Positions 1 through 8,534 of a stretch of 17,366 nucleotides of DNA are shown piece by piece; positions within the stretch are counted from its first letter, which is position 1; the number at the start of each line of letters is the position of its first letter. Made by a program: the position numbers and the translations under genes. This DNA is from Hymenopellis radicata (taxonomy: Eukaryota; Basidiomycota; Agaricomycetes; Agaricales; Physalacriaceae). The notes under the pieces are model-generated. The model was given only the letters and a program-made list of their open reading frames with translations. It made no database searches and was not told the DNA's origin. The DNA is taken from assembly GCA_015501595.1 (NCBI GenBank), contig JADNRX010000956.1:1-17366 (forward strand). The letters are read 5' to 3'.

Positions 1-219
1 TGCTGCTGCTGAAGCTCCCCAAGCCCTGCAAACGAGAAGGAAACATTATCAGATGGATGGACATGCGGCCGACAATGACTGGTCACCCACGCGTTTGTGG
101 GCTGTTTTGCACAACCTGATAAGGGCTCATGGACGGCGCAATAGGCGATGCTGTACCAGGGTCCTCGCCCGTGGGTAATAGCCAGGATATGGTGCAGCCT
201 CGTTCATGTTGTGGTCCAT
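1..219 (-). CDS. N-terminal exons of an unidentified gene, cut by the left edge
   Basis: A minus-strand start at 219 opens with MDHNMNEAAPYPGYYP, rich in Pro, Tyr and Gly. The neighbouring frame then continues with a plausible low-complexity stretch (GEDPGTASPIAPSMSPYQ), so a one-nucleotide frame change near 165-175 is needed. An intron acceptor (TTTGCAG) is visible at about 26-32. The last exon piece, 1-25, is CAG-rich and would encode Gln, Ser or Ala depending on phase. Two donors are possible, at about 86 or 115. Such composition is common in disordered N-termini of fungal transcription regulators, but no domain is visible and I do not assign a function. The gene lies head-to-head with TBCA. 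It could also be a spurious ORF. Confidence 0.35.
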
Positions 220-500
220 GGTTTGGTTGGTCGTCGCTTTTTTGCAGGGCAATGTGAGCAGATAGAAAGGTAAGAAAGAGTTCGTTAGTCGTCCGGGTCG
301 TCAGTGAAGAAACAAAATGAACAATGGCCGCAAGCGGAAACGTCCTCGTAGGGGAAGGACGAGAAAGCCAACGCGCGACTATTTGCACGTCAGGCTATTA
401 GACTTATTTGTTTTCAATCATTATTCTTTCATCCGTCCCTATTTGGACGTGTTCTTTGTACAACACTGTTTACATCCGCGGGCCTCCTCTCCAACTCACA
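220..500. promoter_or_regulatory. Presumed divergent promoter between the left-edge gene and TBCA
   Basis: This 281-bp stretch separates the minus-strand start at 219 from the plus-strand TBCA start at 501. It has no convincing coding capacity. Short open frames here show no recognisable protein. I see no clear TATA box or repeated factor site. The assignment as a shared promoter rests only on gene orientation and depends on the left-edge gene being real. Confidence 0.35.
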
Positions 501-991
501 ATGTCCGAACTACAGGCTATCCAACGCCAACTCAAAATAAAATCTGCCGCCGCAAAAACGGTTAGCCACTCTCTCCCGTCCCTTTCGTCCTCTCAACTCC
601 AAATAGTTTATCCAAAGAGCACAATCTCTATCGCAAGGAAGCCGAGGACCAGAAGCGCAAGCTCGACAAGCTCATCGCTGACGGCGTTGCCCCCGATGAG
701 TGGGACGTCAAGAACGCTGTTCGTCTGCTATCTTTCCCAACGATTCTCCGTCCAACCTTGTCTCACAGACACGCATGCTCGCAGAAGGCGAACGCATGAT
801 TGAAGATTCTGCCACCAGAGCCGGAAAGGCTGCAGGAGACCTCAGAGATCTCATCGTACGCTATCTCTCTCTGTCCATTCAACTCTGACCTTACCTTACC
901 CCCAAAGGTCTCCATCAAAACCAAAGAGGAATTCCAAGAGGATCCCGAGCTCCTCAACGCCGAATCTGTTCTCGAAGAAGTGTCCGTCTAA
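501..991 (+). CDS. TBCA: Tubulin-binding cofactor A (Rbl2/TBCA family)
   Basis: Small cytosolic chaperone that captures beta-tubulin released during folding and hands it on in the cofactor A-E pathway of alpha/beta heterodimer assembly. Model of four exons: 501-560, 620-718, 769-855 and 908-991, giving 109 aa, the family's usual size (human about 108). Visible hallmarks are LKIKSAAAK near the N-terminus, the charged helix HNLYRKEAEDQKRKLDKLIA, DEWDVKNA, then MLAEGERMIEDSATR and a final acidic helix, matching the all-helical three-helix-bundle fold. Introns 2 and 3 (50 and 52 nt) are canonical. Intron 1 is less sure. The in-frame acceptor (AAAGAG, ending 619) removes a likely Leu-Ser-Lys-Glu that homologues carry, while the better-looking TAG at 604-606 shifts frame, so one base may be missing here. 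The stop lies 54 bp from the MED11 stop on the other strand. Confidence 0.9.
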
Positions 992-1045
992 ATATGAAAG
1001 AAAGAAAGAGAATCCCGTTATCGAAGTCACTGTAATAATCAGTAT

Positions 1046-1681
1046 TCATGTAGCCATACTCAGAAATACACTTACTGTAGTCATCCCGTCCATTGGCACG
1101 TCTTCCCTCATTCTTTTTAGAGCATCAAGAATACCCGTCCAAGCATCCCGCTCTACCCTGCTTTCTTGGAGGCCTTTTGTCTCCTTCCCTTCCACAGTCC
1201 TGTCCAACGCCACGCCCATACTCGGTGGTACGAATCCGGCTGGTGGTGCATTAATAGCACTAGGCGCAATACGGGCCCGCCGCACCTGCGCTAATGAGGA
1301 CCGGATAGCTCCTTGAATAGACTGGATATGACTTTAGCTCGTGCCAAACGGCGACGTGAGTACGTACGTACATCGAGTTTTTCAAAGTATTCCCCGGCCT
1401 CGAGGACGAACTTTTCGATACGTTCCTCGCCTTGTGGTAGCGCGTCGTCGGGCCCATCCGTTTGTGGAAGCGTCAGTAGGGAGATGGACGACGCTGCGAG
1501 TGACAGCAGTTCACTTATTTCCTGTTCATCGCGTAAGTAAGGAAATTGCAAAACGAGTAGCCTGATCGAGACTCACCTTGTCTACAAGTCCCAACGCATA
1601 TATCTGCCTCGCTGACCGACACGTCGTCCAGATGGGATCCAAGTCTGTGAACATCGCGTCGGGCTCGCCGTGGATGGACAT
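1046..1681 (-). CDS. MED11: Mediator complex subunit 11 (MED11)
   Basis: Probable head-module subunit of Mediator, bridging transcription factors to RNA polymerase II in the nucleus. Exons read 1681-1577, 1521-1372 and 1321-1046 (introns of 55 and 50 nt, all phase 0), giving 176 aa. The N-terminus carries TDLDPIWTTCRSARQIYALGLVDK. It is followed by a helix with EISELLSLAASSISLL, an Asp/Pro-rich loop, then EERIEKFVLEAGEYFEKLD joined across the intron to SIQGAIRSSLAQVRRARIAPSA. This is the four-helix pattern of fungal MED11-type proteins, with the loop before the aromatic YFEKLD helix and the basic RRARI stretch. The start ATG has a good context (ATCAAAATG). A GTAAGT at 1070-1075 could splice to an acceptor at 1030-1032 that places TGA immediately after the junction, giving a protein six residues shorter. 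Identification rests on remembered family pattern, so it is probable rather than certain. Confidence 0.72.
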
Positions 1682-1794
1682 TTTGATAATGGTGGCGGGA
1701 AGTAAGTGGGTTAAGCGCGTCCGGCCCGATCATCCACTTCTTGGATCGTCACCACCAACTTGACTCAATGCCCTAGGTACCTCGCTCATTCTCC
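1682..1794. promoter_or_regulatory. Compact bidirectional promoter between MED11 and the ABC ATPase
   Basis: Only 113 bp separate the two divergent start codons, so both 5' untranslated regions and core promoters must fit here or overlap the coding regions. No clear TATA box is seen. A CCTAGGTACC segment at about 1771-1780 is the only palindrome-like element noticed. Assignment is by orientation only. Confidence 0.45.
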
Positions 1795-3696
1795 ATGTCA
1801 ATAACACTATGCAGGGCTCTTCGTCTACGCTGTGCACGGAGACAAGGGCTAGCGCGGCATCACAGCACCAGTACAAGCGCAGCAGTTGTGCATATCCCCA
1901 AAGCCAACATATATCGCTTCGGAGACGCATCGAGGCCCGTCTTTTGCGATGTCAACTGGACTGTGAACGAAAACGAAAACTGGGCCGTCATATCTTCTGC
2001 CTCGCATGAGAAACATGACCTTTTTCAAGTGGGAACACCATGACTGATCTTGTAAACGCTCATCTGACTCGTACCGTAAACAGACCCTACTTGGCCATCT
2101 TCGAATAAGCCCGTACCCTCCTCCTCCGGAAGGCCTCTTCCCCTTTATATATCCCGAAGATCCCAGAGACCAGATATCCATCGTGTCCTTTGGAAACAGA
2201 CGGCGCGCTTCTAGCGGCGCGTTCTATGACTACACAGCACGGTATGGCGCCGTTCAAGATGAAGACCGTGTCACTCTACGGCAACACATGTTCCCCGAAA
2301 CAATAGATCCCTTTGGCGGCATCCCAGAGGAACTCCGTGATCCAACTTGGAAGGAAAACCAGATGAATGGCGCAGACAACCTGTCCCCAGAAAGACACGC
2401 GTTGTTTGATTCCCTGGTCCAGAAAATGGGTCTTGCCGCACTCCTAGACCTCCCTCTGATTGCACTAAGCAACGGCCAGACGCGTCGAGCCAGAATTCTA
2501 CGAGCGATATGGAATCAGCCGCAGCTCTTGCTCTTGGATGAGCCGTTGAGTAGGTGGATTCGCTGTCACTTGCTTCCCGTGCTCATTAATTCCCAGCTGG
2601 ACTGGATGTGAAGAACCGCCCGAATCTATTGAACCTCCTACATGACCTTCACTCTACCCGAAGTCCGCGCGTGATTCTGGGACTCAGACTGCATGATCCC
2701 GTTCCCGAGTGGATTACGCACGTAGCTCTGTTACGAGGAACATCAGTAAAAACTGGGCTTAAACATGACGTTCTCTCGGAAGAAGCCTTGCGAGCCAACT
2801 CGGAGATTACCTCGACCCCAGCTCTCAAGTCTCACGTCGGAGACATTGTCGTTGATATGAAGAATATCAAAGTTCAATACCAAGACCGAAAGGCAAGCCA
2901 AACCGCTTATTTCAACTAGTCTGCTATTTTCACACCTTTTTTTGTTTCGTATGTACATACTTAGGTTATCCAAAACCTGAACTGGCAGATCCGTCAAGGG
3001 GAGCGGTGGCACCTCCAAGGCGAGAACGGCTCCGGCAAAACCACCCTCCTTTCCCTTCTCACCGGCGACCACCCCCAGTCCTACACGCAGCTCGCGGTAA
3101 ACTCCGCGCACCTCCACCTCTTTGGCCGCCCGCGCCACAGGATCCCCACCCCGCATCTGCAGTCCCTCATCGGCGTGCTCTCCCAGAAATGTTCGACGCC
3201 TTCCCACGGCGCGCGGGCATGTCGGTGTGGGACGTCGTAGGGACTGGCTTTGACGGCACCTTTGTCCCGCGCGGCAGACACGCGGTGGGCACGGGCGTCA
3301 TGCGTGAAACTGACGGAGGAGGACGTGACGTGGCGGCGAGAGCGCTGCGCCGAGGTCATTGCTGCGCTGGGCCCAGCCGCGTGGAGCCCTGGGCATGATG
3401 ATGGTGCAGCTGACTTTGGGAAGCGCGAGTTTGTGGATTTGGGCGTTGGGGGGCAGAGGATGGTGCTCCTGATGCGGGCCCTGGTTGGGCGACCACAGTT
3501 GGTGCTTCTGGACGAGGTGTGGAGCGGGATGGACGAGAGGATGGTGAATGTGGCGAAGCGGTATTTGAGAGAGGGTGGGGTAGGTGACGATCAAGCGGTG
3601 GTTGTTATTACGCATTGGGACGACGAAGTTCCGTGGCGGACTGAAGACGGTGTGAAGAGGATCCGGCTGGAGAAGGGCGAACCAACTATCTTTTGA
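1795..3696 (+). CDS. Soluble twin-NBD ABC ATPase (ModF/PhrA-like, yeast YDR061W-type), probably mitochondrial; frame broken twice
   Basis: ATP-binding-cassette protein with two nucleotide-binding domains and no membrane segments. Exons: 1795-2028, 2084-2549, 2597-2892 and 2965-3696, about 575 aa. Residues 1-30 are Arg/Ser-rich without acids (MSITLCRALRLRCARRQ), like a mitochondrial presequence. NBD1 has a degenerate Walker A (SSASHEKH where GxxGxGK is expected, about 69-76), signature LSNGQ (206-210) and Walker B LLLLDEP (Asp230, Glu231). NBD2 has canonical Walker A GENGSGKT (351-358), an altered signature LGVGGQ (491-496), Walker B LVLLDE (Asp515, Glu516) and switch His549. Near 3181-3187 a base appears missing, and near 3305-3309 one is extra. 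Between them the conserved frame (EMFDAF..., SVWDVVGTGFDG) differs, and without the shift a TAG at 3237 stops translation. Intron 3 is GC-AG. Substrate and exact role are unknown. Confidence 0.83.
2893..2964 (+). other. GC-AG intron in the ABC ATPase gene
   Basis: The exon ends ...CGA AAG and the intron begins GCAAGC and ends TACTTAG. Removing these 72 nt joins DRK to VIQNLNWQIRQGE in frame, which is the expected start of the second ABC domain. No GT donor nearby keeps the frame, and reading through reaches a TAG at 2917. The donor otherwise matches the consensus (AAG before, AAG after GC), as known minor-class GC-AG introns do. Confidence 0.8.
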
Positions 3697-3772
3697 AAAC
3701 AGAATGACATTGATGGTACAGATCGGGTCGTGAATCGTGAAAGCAAAACGGTAAGTGACATAACAAAACTTT

Positions 3773-6110
3773 TTACCAAGGCTCTTCTTCCTCTTCCTCG
3801 CCCTGCTCCGAAACTGCCTCCTTCTTCCATGCCTGTTGATGGCCCTCATCCTTCTTTCCACCTCCCGTAATTTCCTCAGCTGGGTCACTTCCAAACGAGT
3901 CTTCATCTTCGTATTCGTCCCAGGGTTTCGAAGGTTTCCTTTCACGTTCGGCTTCCATCTCCCATCTCTCGTTTTCCTCCATGGCCTTTCGCCGAGTCTC
4001 CTCCAACTTCTCCAAAGCCGCTTTCTCTTTCTCATGTTGATCTCTTTCCTTCTGCTTCTTCTGCTTCTGCTCCTTTTTCTCCGCATCCAAAATCTTCTTC
4101 TGCTTCGCAGCCTCCCGCTCCGCAACCTTGACATTGTACGGACCAGGCTTGAGCGGGGGATCCTCGCCATTGTGCCTTTTCCTGTATTCCTTCTTCCAGT
4201 TCCGCAGTTGTTTGCTATATGTATCGCAGATAGCAGCTTTGCATACGACTTGGTGCAATGAGCACTTTGGTGGTTCGTCTTCAGGATTACTGACAGGAAT
4301 AGGGTTCGTGTACCCCGCCCCGCCCATCCAGTAGGAGGGCGCATCAGAGGCCCAGATGGTAGATGCCGACGTTGTTTGGTCGCCGAGAGCAACATCCGGT
4401 TCGTCGTCCTCCTCAGCAATAACGATTCTGCTCAGCGGAGCAGAAACGCCCGTCACGGCCGAGCTTGACGCCTGTTGTTTCGCTCGCGACGGATGGACTA
4501 GGCCTGGAGGGCCGTTCTTCAGATTCGTGGGAGGTCCTTTGGACCAAGCAGATTCTGGCGGTGATGAATAGCGCGTCCATTTGATTCAGGAAATGGACTT
4601 ACTTGGAGTCGCCAATGGATTGACGTGCACGCTCCCGTCGAGCGTCACGATGGTAGACGGATCGGGTGGTACAGCTTGATCATCCTCGGTGTTGCGCAAT
4701 CGAGATTGCTCTTTCGTGGCTTTGCGACGAGAAGCTGGGGACATGGGACCCGGCTGGTTGACGGGCGTGACGTGTTTGTCTGCCATCTGCATGGCTATAC
4801 CGACCGAGGTCGACGCCTCTAGCTGTTCACCATCTTCGCCGAGCATCGTAATCGTACTCTGGTTGTTGCCTTTGACAAGGTTATCATTTGGAATTGTTCA
4901 GTGACGACGATACTGACTTATGGATAGCTGAATGTTGGCGGCTTGATCAGGGTCCTCCCATGCAGAGGGCGTACTTGACGCGACTCGGACGTTCTATTGG
5001 TAGGGTATGAGTGAGCACATGTTATATTTGCAGCCTCACCTGTGGGGGAGGCGACGTAGTCGTTGATTGCTTCGCTGTTCGGTGGTTCTCATAAATATCT
5101 GGAGTGTGTTGATTGCTGGAGGCGACTTACCTCCCGCTTGGACAAGAGGCTGGTCCCCTACAAACTAAAATCAGAAACTTGTGCTTTACATCGAGAATAT
5201 ATATATTGTGAGACGCACAGGCGCGAGCTGGCTTTGTGTTTGAATTTCCTCGACCATTACCGCGGCCACGAGCACCTCTGCCTCTTCCACGTCCATTTCC
5301 GCGAACAGGAGTGCCAGATCTGTCGTTTGCCCATTCGGCCGAACCAGGAACTAAGATCCATCAATATTTCTACGCGAAAAACGCGTCGAGACTCGATCCC
5401 CACCTGCTGGTTTCGGCGCCACCACAGGAGGTGGTCTAAACGCCTTGGGCAACTTCCTACAAAGAGGAAGTCCTGTTATATCCTCGCGCGGCGGTTCGCA
5501 AAAGTCTGGTGTGGGATATGGGTTGACGTTGAACCTTGTGGCAGGCGCGTCAAACGACCATCGTCCCAAGTCAGCGAAAGACTTACTCCTTTTCCGGGGC
5601 CCAGCCTCGAACCATTCAGGCTTGATTTCGTAGCTGCGCCATCCTGTAGTAGAAAATGAGGACATATATTCAATTAATTCTTTCTCGGAGATGCGACCGA
5701 CCTGACTTCCTGACATCGGCAATACTGAGCGCGCACGGGAAGATTTGGGAATACCCAGATTGCTCCTCCTTGCTCGGATTGGCAAGGATCTTCTTCCACT
5801 TATGTTCACCCAAAATCTTCCTCATCCATTCCCCGTCCGCCCTCTTCTCGATCTCAAGGAGGATAAACGCAGCCTACCGTCGCGTCGCGTCAAACCTCTA
5901 TCTATCCCAATCAAGCGTCAAGTCACGTACCTTGGGTTTGAAGTAGAAATTCCAGAAAGGCCTGTGCGTCCCTAGACACGCCGCAATCCAATGCGCAAAC
6001 TTGAGCACCTCAGCTGGCTTCTCCCACTCGAAGTTTAGCGGATACGGTTGATTGACGGTAAAGAACTGGCTCTCGTCATGGAAAACGGGGTACGGCTCCC
6101 GTTTGACCAT
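3773..6110 (-). CDS. Unrecognised fungal protein, paralogue A (W-rich N-domain, RG linker, Cys/His knuckle, acidic tail)
   Basis: Ten exons: 6110-5931, 5873-5702, 5643-5587, 5534-5404, 5350-5219, 5157-5131, 5098-5040, 4993-4918, 4869-4603 and 4554-3773. They give about 627 aa if one base is restored at the third exon. N-terminal block (1-60): QPYPLNFEWEKP and WIAACLGTHRPFWNFYFKPK. Next come GEHKWKKIL...SQIFPC, then NPYPTPDFC, then an RG-rich run (GNGRGRGRGARGRG) suggesting RNA or protein contact. A Ser/Pro-rich middle contains SAWEDPD and SAWSKGPP. The C-terminal third has CSLHQVVCKAAIC (C-x2-H-x3-C-x4-C, possibly metal binding), GPYNVKVAER, a long Lys/Glu coiled coil and a poly-Glu tail ending EEPW. 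No known family is recognised. It is a tandem duplicate of the next gene, with shared exon phases. Exon 3 (57 nt) is one nucleotide shorter than its counterpart (58), which breaks the frame. Confidence 0.8.
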
Positions 6111-6529
6111 GGCGTCTCAGGTTCAAGATGCGGGGATTGGGGCTCACGGTTGATTATAGTTATCCGGCCATCAGCGTCCTCGAAGCTCCATTACATACTA
6201 CATCATGCACGTAGAAATGGAAAACATGTCACCTGTGAGTATGGAATGAAGAATTTCGTTCATCCTAGGCGTAGTGAAGAGTCGGAAGATGTTCGCGCGA
6301 TCGAGATCGCGCCCAGTCGGGCCGACTTAAGTAAAGCTGAGATCAAAAAAGAGAACACGATTTCATTCTATCCTCGACCTGCGGAGGACAATGCGTGTAC
6401 ATTTGGTGTACATAATATAGAACGGATACGACAAGGCTACAAGGCTACAACTGGTACTTACAACAGAAAATGCAAACAAAGCGTGAAACATAACAATGGA
6501 AGGGGAGCGAGCTGTTGGTACATCTTCAT
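6111..6529. other. Intergenic region between the tandem paralogues
   Basis: About 420 bp holding the presumed promoter of paralogue A and the 3' untranslated region of paralogue B, both on the minus strand. A long plus-strand open frame crosses it (from 6048) but encodes no recognisable protein and continues antisense over the poly-Glu tail of paralogue B, so I treat it as chance. No RNA gene, repeat or clear TATA box was seen. Confidence 0.5.
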
Positions 6530-8410
6530 TTACCATGGTTCAGGTTCTTTCTCCTCCTCCTCCTCCTCTTCCTTCTCGGCTGGGGCTGCGACGGGAACCG
6601 GGCTTTGGTTGGTCCTTCCTCCATTCTGGCGCCTTGCACCAACGCGACCATCTTCCGCCACGAGCGCTCTTCTTGCCTTTGGCGGTAGTAAAGCCGTCAT
6701 CGTCTGATGATGCAGGCGCGCTTCCCGCCTGAGAACGGCGCTCTGATCGCCTCTTCTCCGCCTCCGCCCTCTCTTGTTCCTGTCTTTCTCTCTCAGCAAC
6801 CTTGATGTTATATGGTCCCGTATGTTTCTTCTTGATTCCACGAGCGGCATTGTCCTTTTCGATACGCTTCAAGAGTTCAGCGTACGCCCCACAAATACCT
6901 TTCTTGCAGACACGCTGGTGAACGGGGCACAACGGTTCTTTCTCGACAGGCTTGGTCGGTTCGGTGGCCCATAGGTTGACGACGGGTTCCTCATGGTTCG
7001 CCACGACTACGCTTCCCCATGGGGCCTCCAATCCATCCTCGTCGTCGCCCGCGGCGTAGAGGGCTTGCTCTTGACTCTGAGAATGGAAACATGATACATT
7101 CCATTAGCCAATCGGTCATAAGGTTCCGGAGGAAGCGATTGGGAGCTGGATGCGGTAGATTGACTGGATGAACGAACAAGTCCTGGAGGGGCGGCAGGGG
7201 TGAACCTAGGCCAGGTGGGGCAGCTGATGTAAAAGGAGCAACGGCGGGCTTCGTATTCCCTGAAATGTGACGATGAGAAGAGAGTTAGCGTAAAACGATG
7301 AGAGCTCGTACAAGCCGAAACAGCAGAAGCCTTGTTGGTTTGAAGACCTAGGGTAGATAGAGATGCATAAGGAACAGAACGAGAGGAACGCGGAAAAAAG
7401 AACTACCTGAAGCACCGTTGTTATTGTTTTGGACGATTGGTTTATTCCCTAAAAAGTGTTAAAAGGTGAATGACGCGCAATAAGGACGACTACACTTACA
7501 GGCACCCTCCCCGCGGCGGCACCGCGACCACGACCGGCAGCCCAAGCACCGCGAAGAGCAGCAGGCGATCGTGGGTCAGGTGCGGCCTTTGCTTGTGCCC
7601 ACTGCCCAGAGCCAGGAACTATACAAAAGTCAGAGATAGACGCGACTTTGGAGATATGCGCACCGATTTTGGGTTGCCGAGGTGGGGGTGGCTTGATGGC
7701 AATTGGGAGAGGTCGGCACAAAGGCCTGTTAGTTTTATCCTCGTGGGGGGGCTATACCGCTTGAATATTGGGAGTGTTCATTGCTGAGGGCGACTTACCT
7801 CGCAAAAGTGCGTCTCAGGATATGGGTCGACCTTGAACCTAAAGCGACGCGTCAGACAAACGACGAAGGCGAGAAAAAGATGACTGACGTCGTGGAGGGT
7901 ATCCAGTTCTTGAACCAATCATCTTGCACTCCAACGCGAAGCCAACCTGAATTACGGTGGATATTAGTACTATCACGAACACGCTTATGTTTAAAGCGCA
8001 CCATCTTTCTGCACTTCACGACCATTGGTGTGCCAGCAAGGGAAGATCTGCGAGACCCTGCCACTCTCTTCGAGACTAGGGTTCTGGAGCATGTCCTTCC
8101 AGCGATGCTCGCCCAGCAGCTTGTGCTTGTGAGCGTTGTCCTTGCGTTTCTCAATCTCGATAATGATCTTGGCGGGCGCCTGGAGCCACTGTCAGCTTCA
8201 TAAAGGTCAACAAGAGCGAGATAATGCGTACGCTTGGCTTGTAATAGAACGCCCATACGGGTGTCGGGGATCCAATGCATGCAGCGATCCAGCGTACGAA
8301 CCTCTTGATGTCTGGTTCTTGCTCCCACTCAAAGTTCAGAGGAAACGGTTGGCTGACCGTGCAGAAATCGCCTCTTCCGCCATAGGCGGGGTAGGAATTC
8401 GCTTGGGCAT
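6530..8410 (-). CDS. Unrecognised fungal protein, paralogue B of the 3773-6110 gene; several frame breaks
   Basis: Tandem duplicate of the neighbouring gene. Firm coding blocks are 8410-8232 (MPKRIPTP...QPFPLNFEWEQ...RWIAACIGS), 8179-8002 (IEIEKR, LLGEHRW, SQIFPC), 7946-7889 (DDWFKNWIPS), 7838-7799 (FKVDPYPETHFC), about 7691-7664 and 7618-7500 (PGSGQWAQ, RGRGAA). Short exons follow at 7448-7407 and 7347-7312, then one from 7259 (SAWNTKPAV, PPGLVRSSS), and a last exon from 7076 with EAPWGSVVV, the knuckle CPVHQRVCKKGIC, GPYNIKVAER, a basic coiled coil and a poly-Glu tail ending EPEPW. Exon 1 is 179 nt against 180 in paralogue A, so it is out of frame by one near 8387. Further shifts are implied in the RG exon, near 7195, possibly near 7080, and near 6640. 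Exon joins between 7079 and 7260 are uncertain. Function unknown. Confidence 0.72.
6550..6571. repeat. CTC/CCT trinucleotide tract coding the poly-Glu tail
   Basis: A short run of CTC repeats on the plus strand reads as consecutive GAG codons on the minus strand, forming the acidic tail of paralogue B. A similar but less pure tract encodes the acidic tail of paralogue A at about 3777-3800. Such tracts can vary in length by slippage. Confidence 0.6.
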
Positions 8411-8534
8411 GCTGATGTGGACAGAGTGAAGGTGGTGGTAATAAGAGGCATACAAGGAGGTTCGAACTTTATACTTTGCACAGTCCAAGCATGTACAAAC
8501 AACTCTTTGCGAATCCCTTATCACGCGTACTTAC

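Noticed and set aside
1359..1370. Tandem GTAC repeats (TACGTACGTAC)
   Set aside because: Only three units, sitting at the donor of MED11 intron 2. Too short to call a repeat element.
3181..3310. An intron or programmed ribosomal frameshift explaining the ABC frame changes
   Set aside because: No GT-AG or GC-AG pair of workable length spans either site without deleting conserved residues, and two opposite shifts 120 nt apart at non-slippery short runs do not look programmed.
3298..4419. 373-codon minus-strand open frame rich in Arg and Lys
   Set aside because: It overlaps the ABC gene antisense and the last exon of paralogue A in another frame. Its Arg-rich translation is the out-of-frame shadow of the Lys/Glu coiled coil.
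5198..5207. ATATATATAT run as a possible TATA box
   Set aside because: It lies inside an inferred intron of paralogue A between two coding exons, so a promoter role is unlikely.
6048..6707. 219-codon plus-strand open frame with a poly-Ser run
   Set aside because: The Ser run is the antisense of the poly-Glu tail of paralogue B, the rest is intergenic or antisense to exon 1 of paralogue A, and no domain is recognisable.
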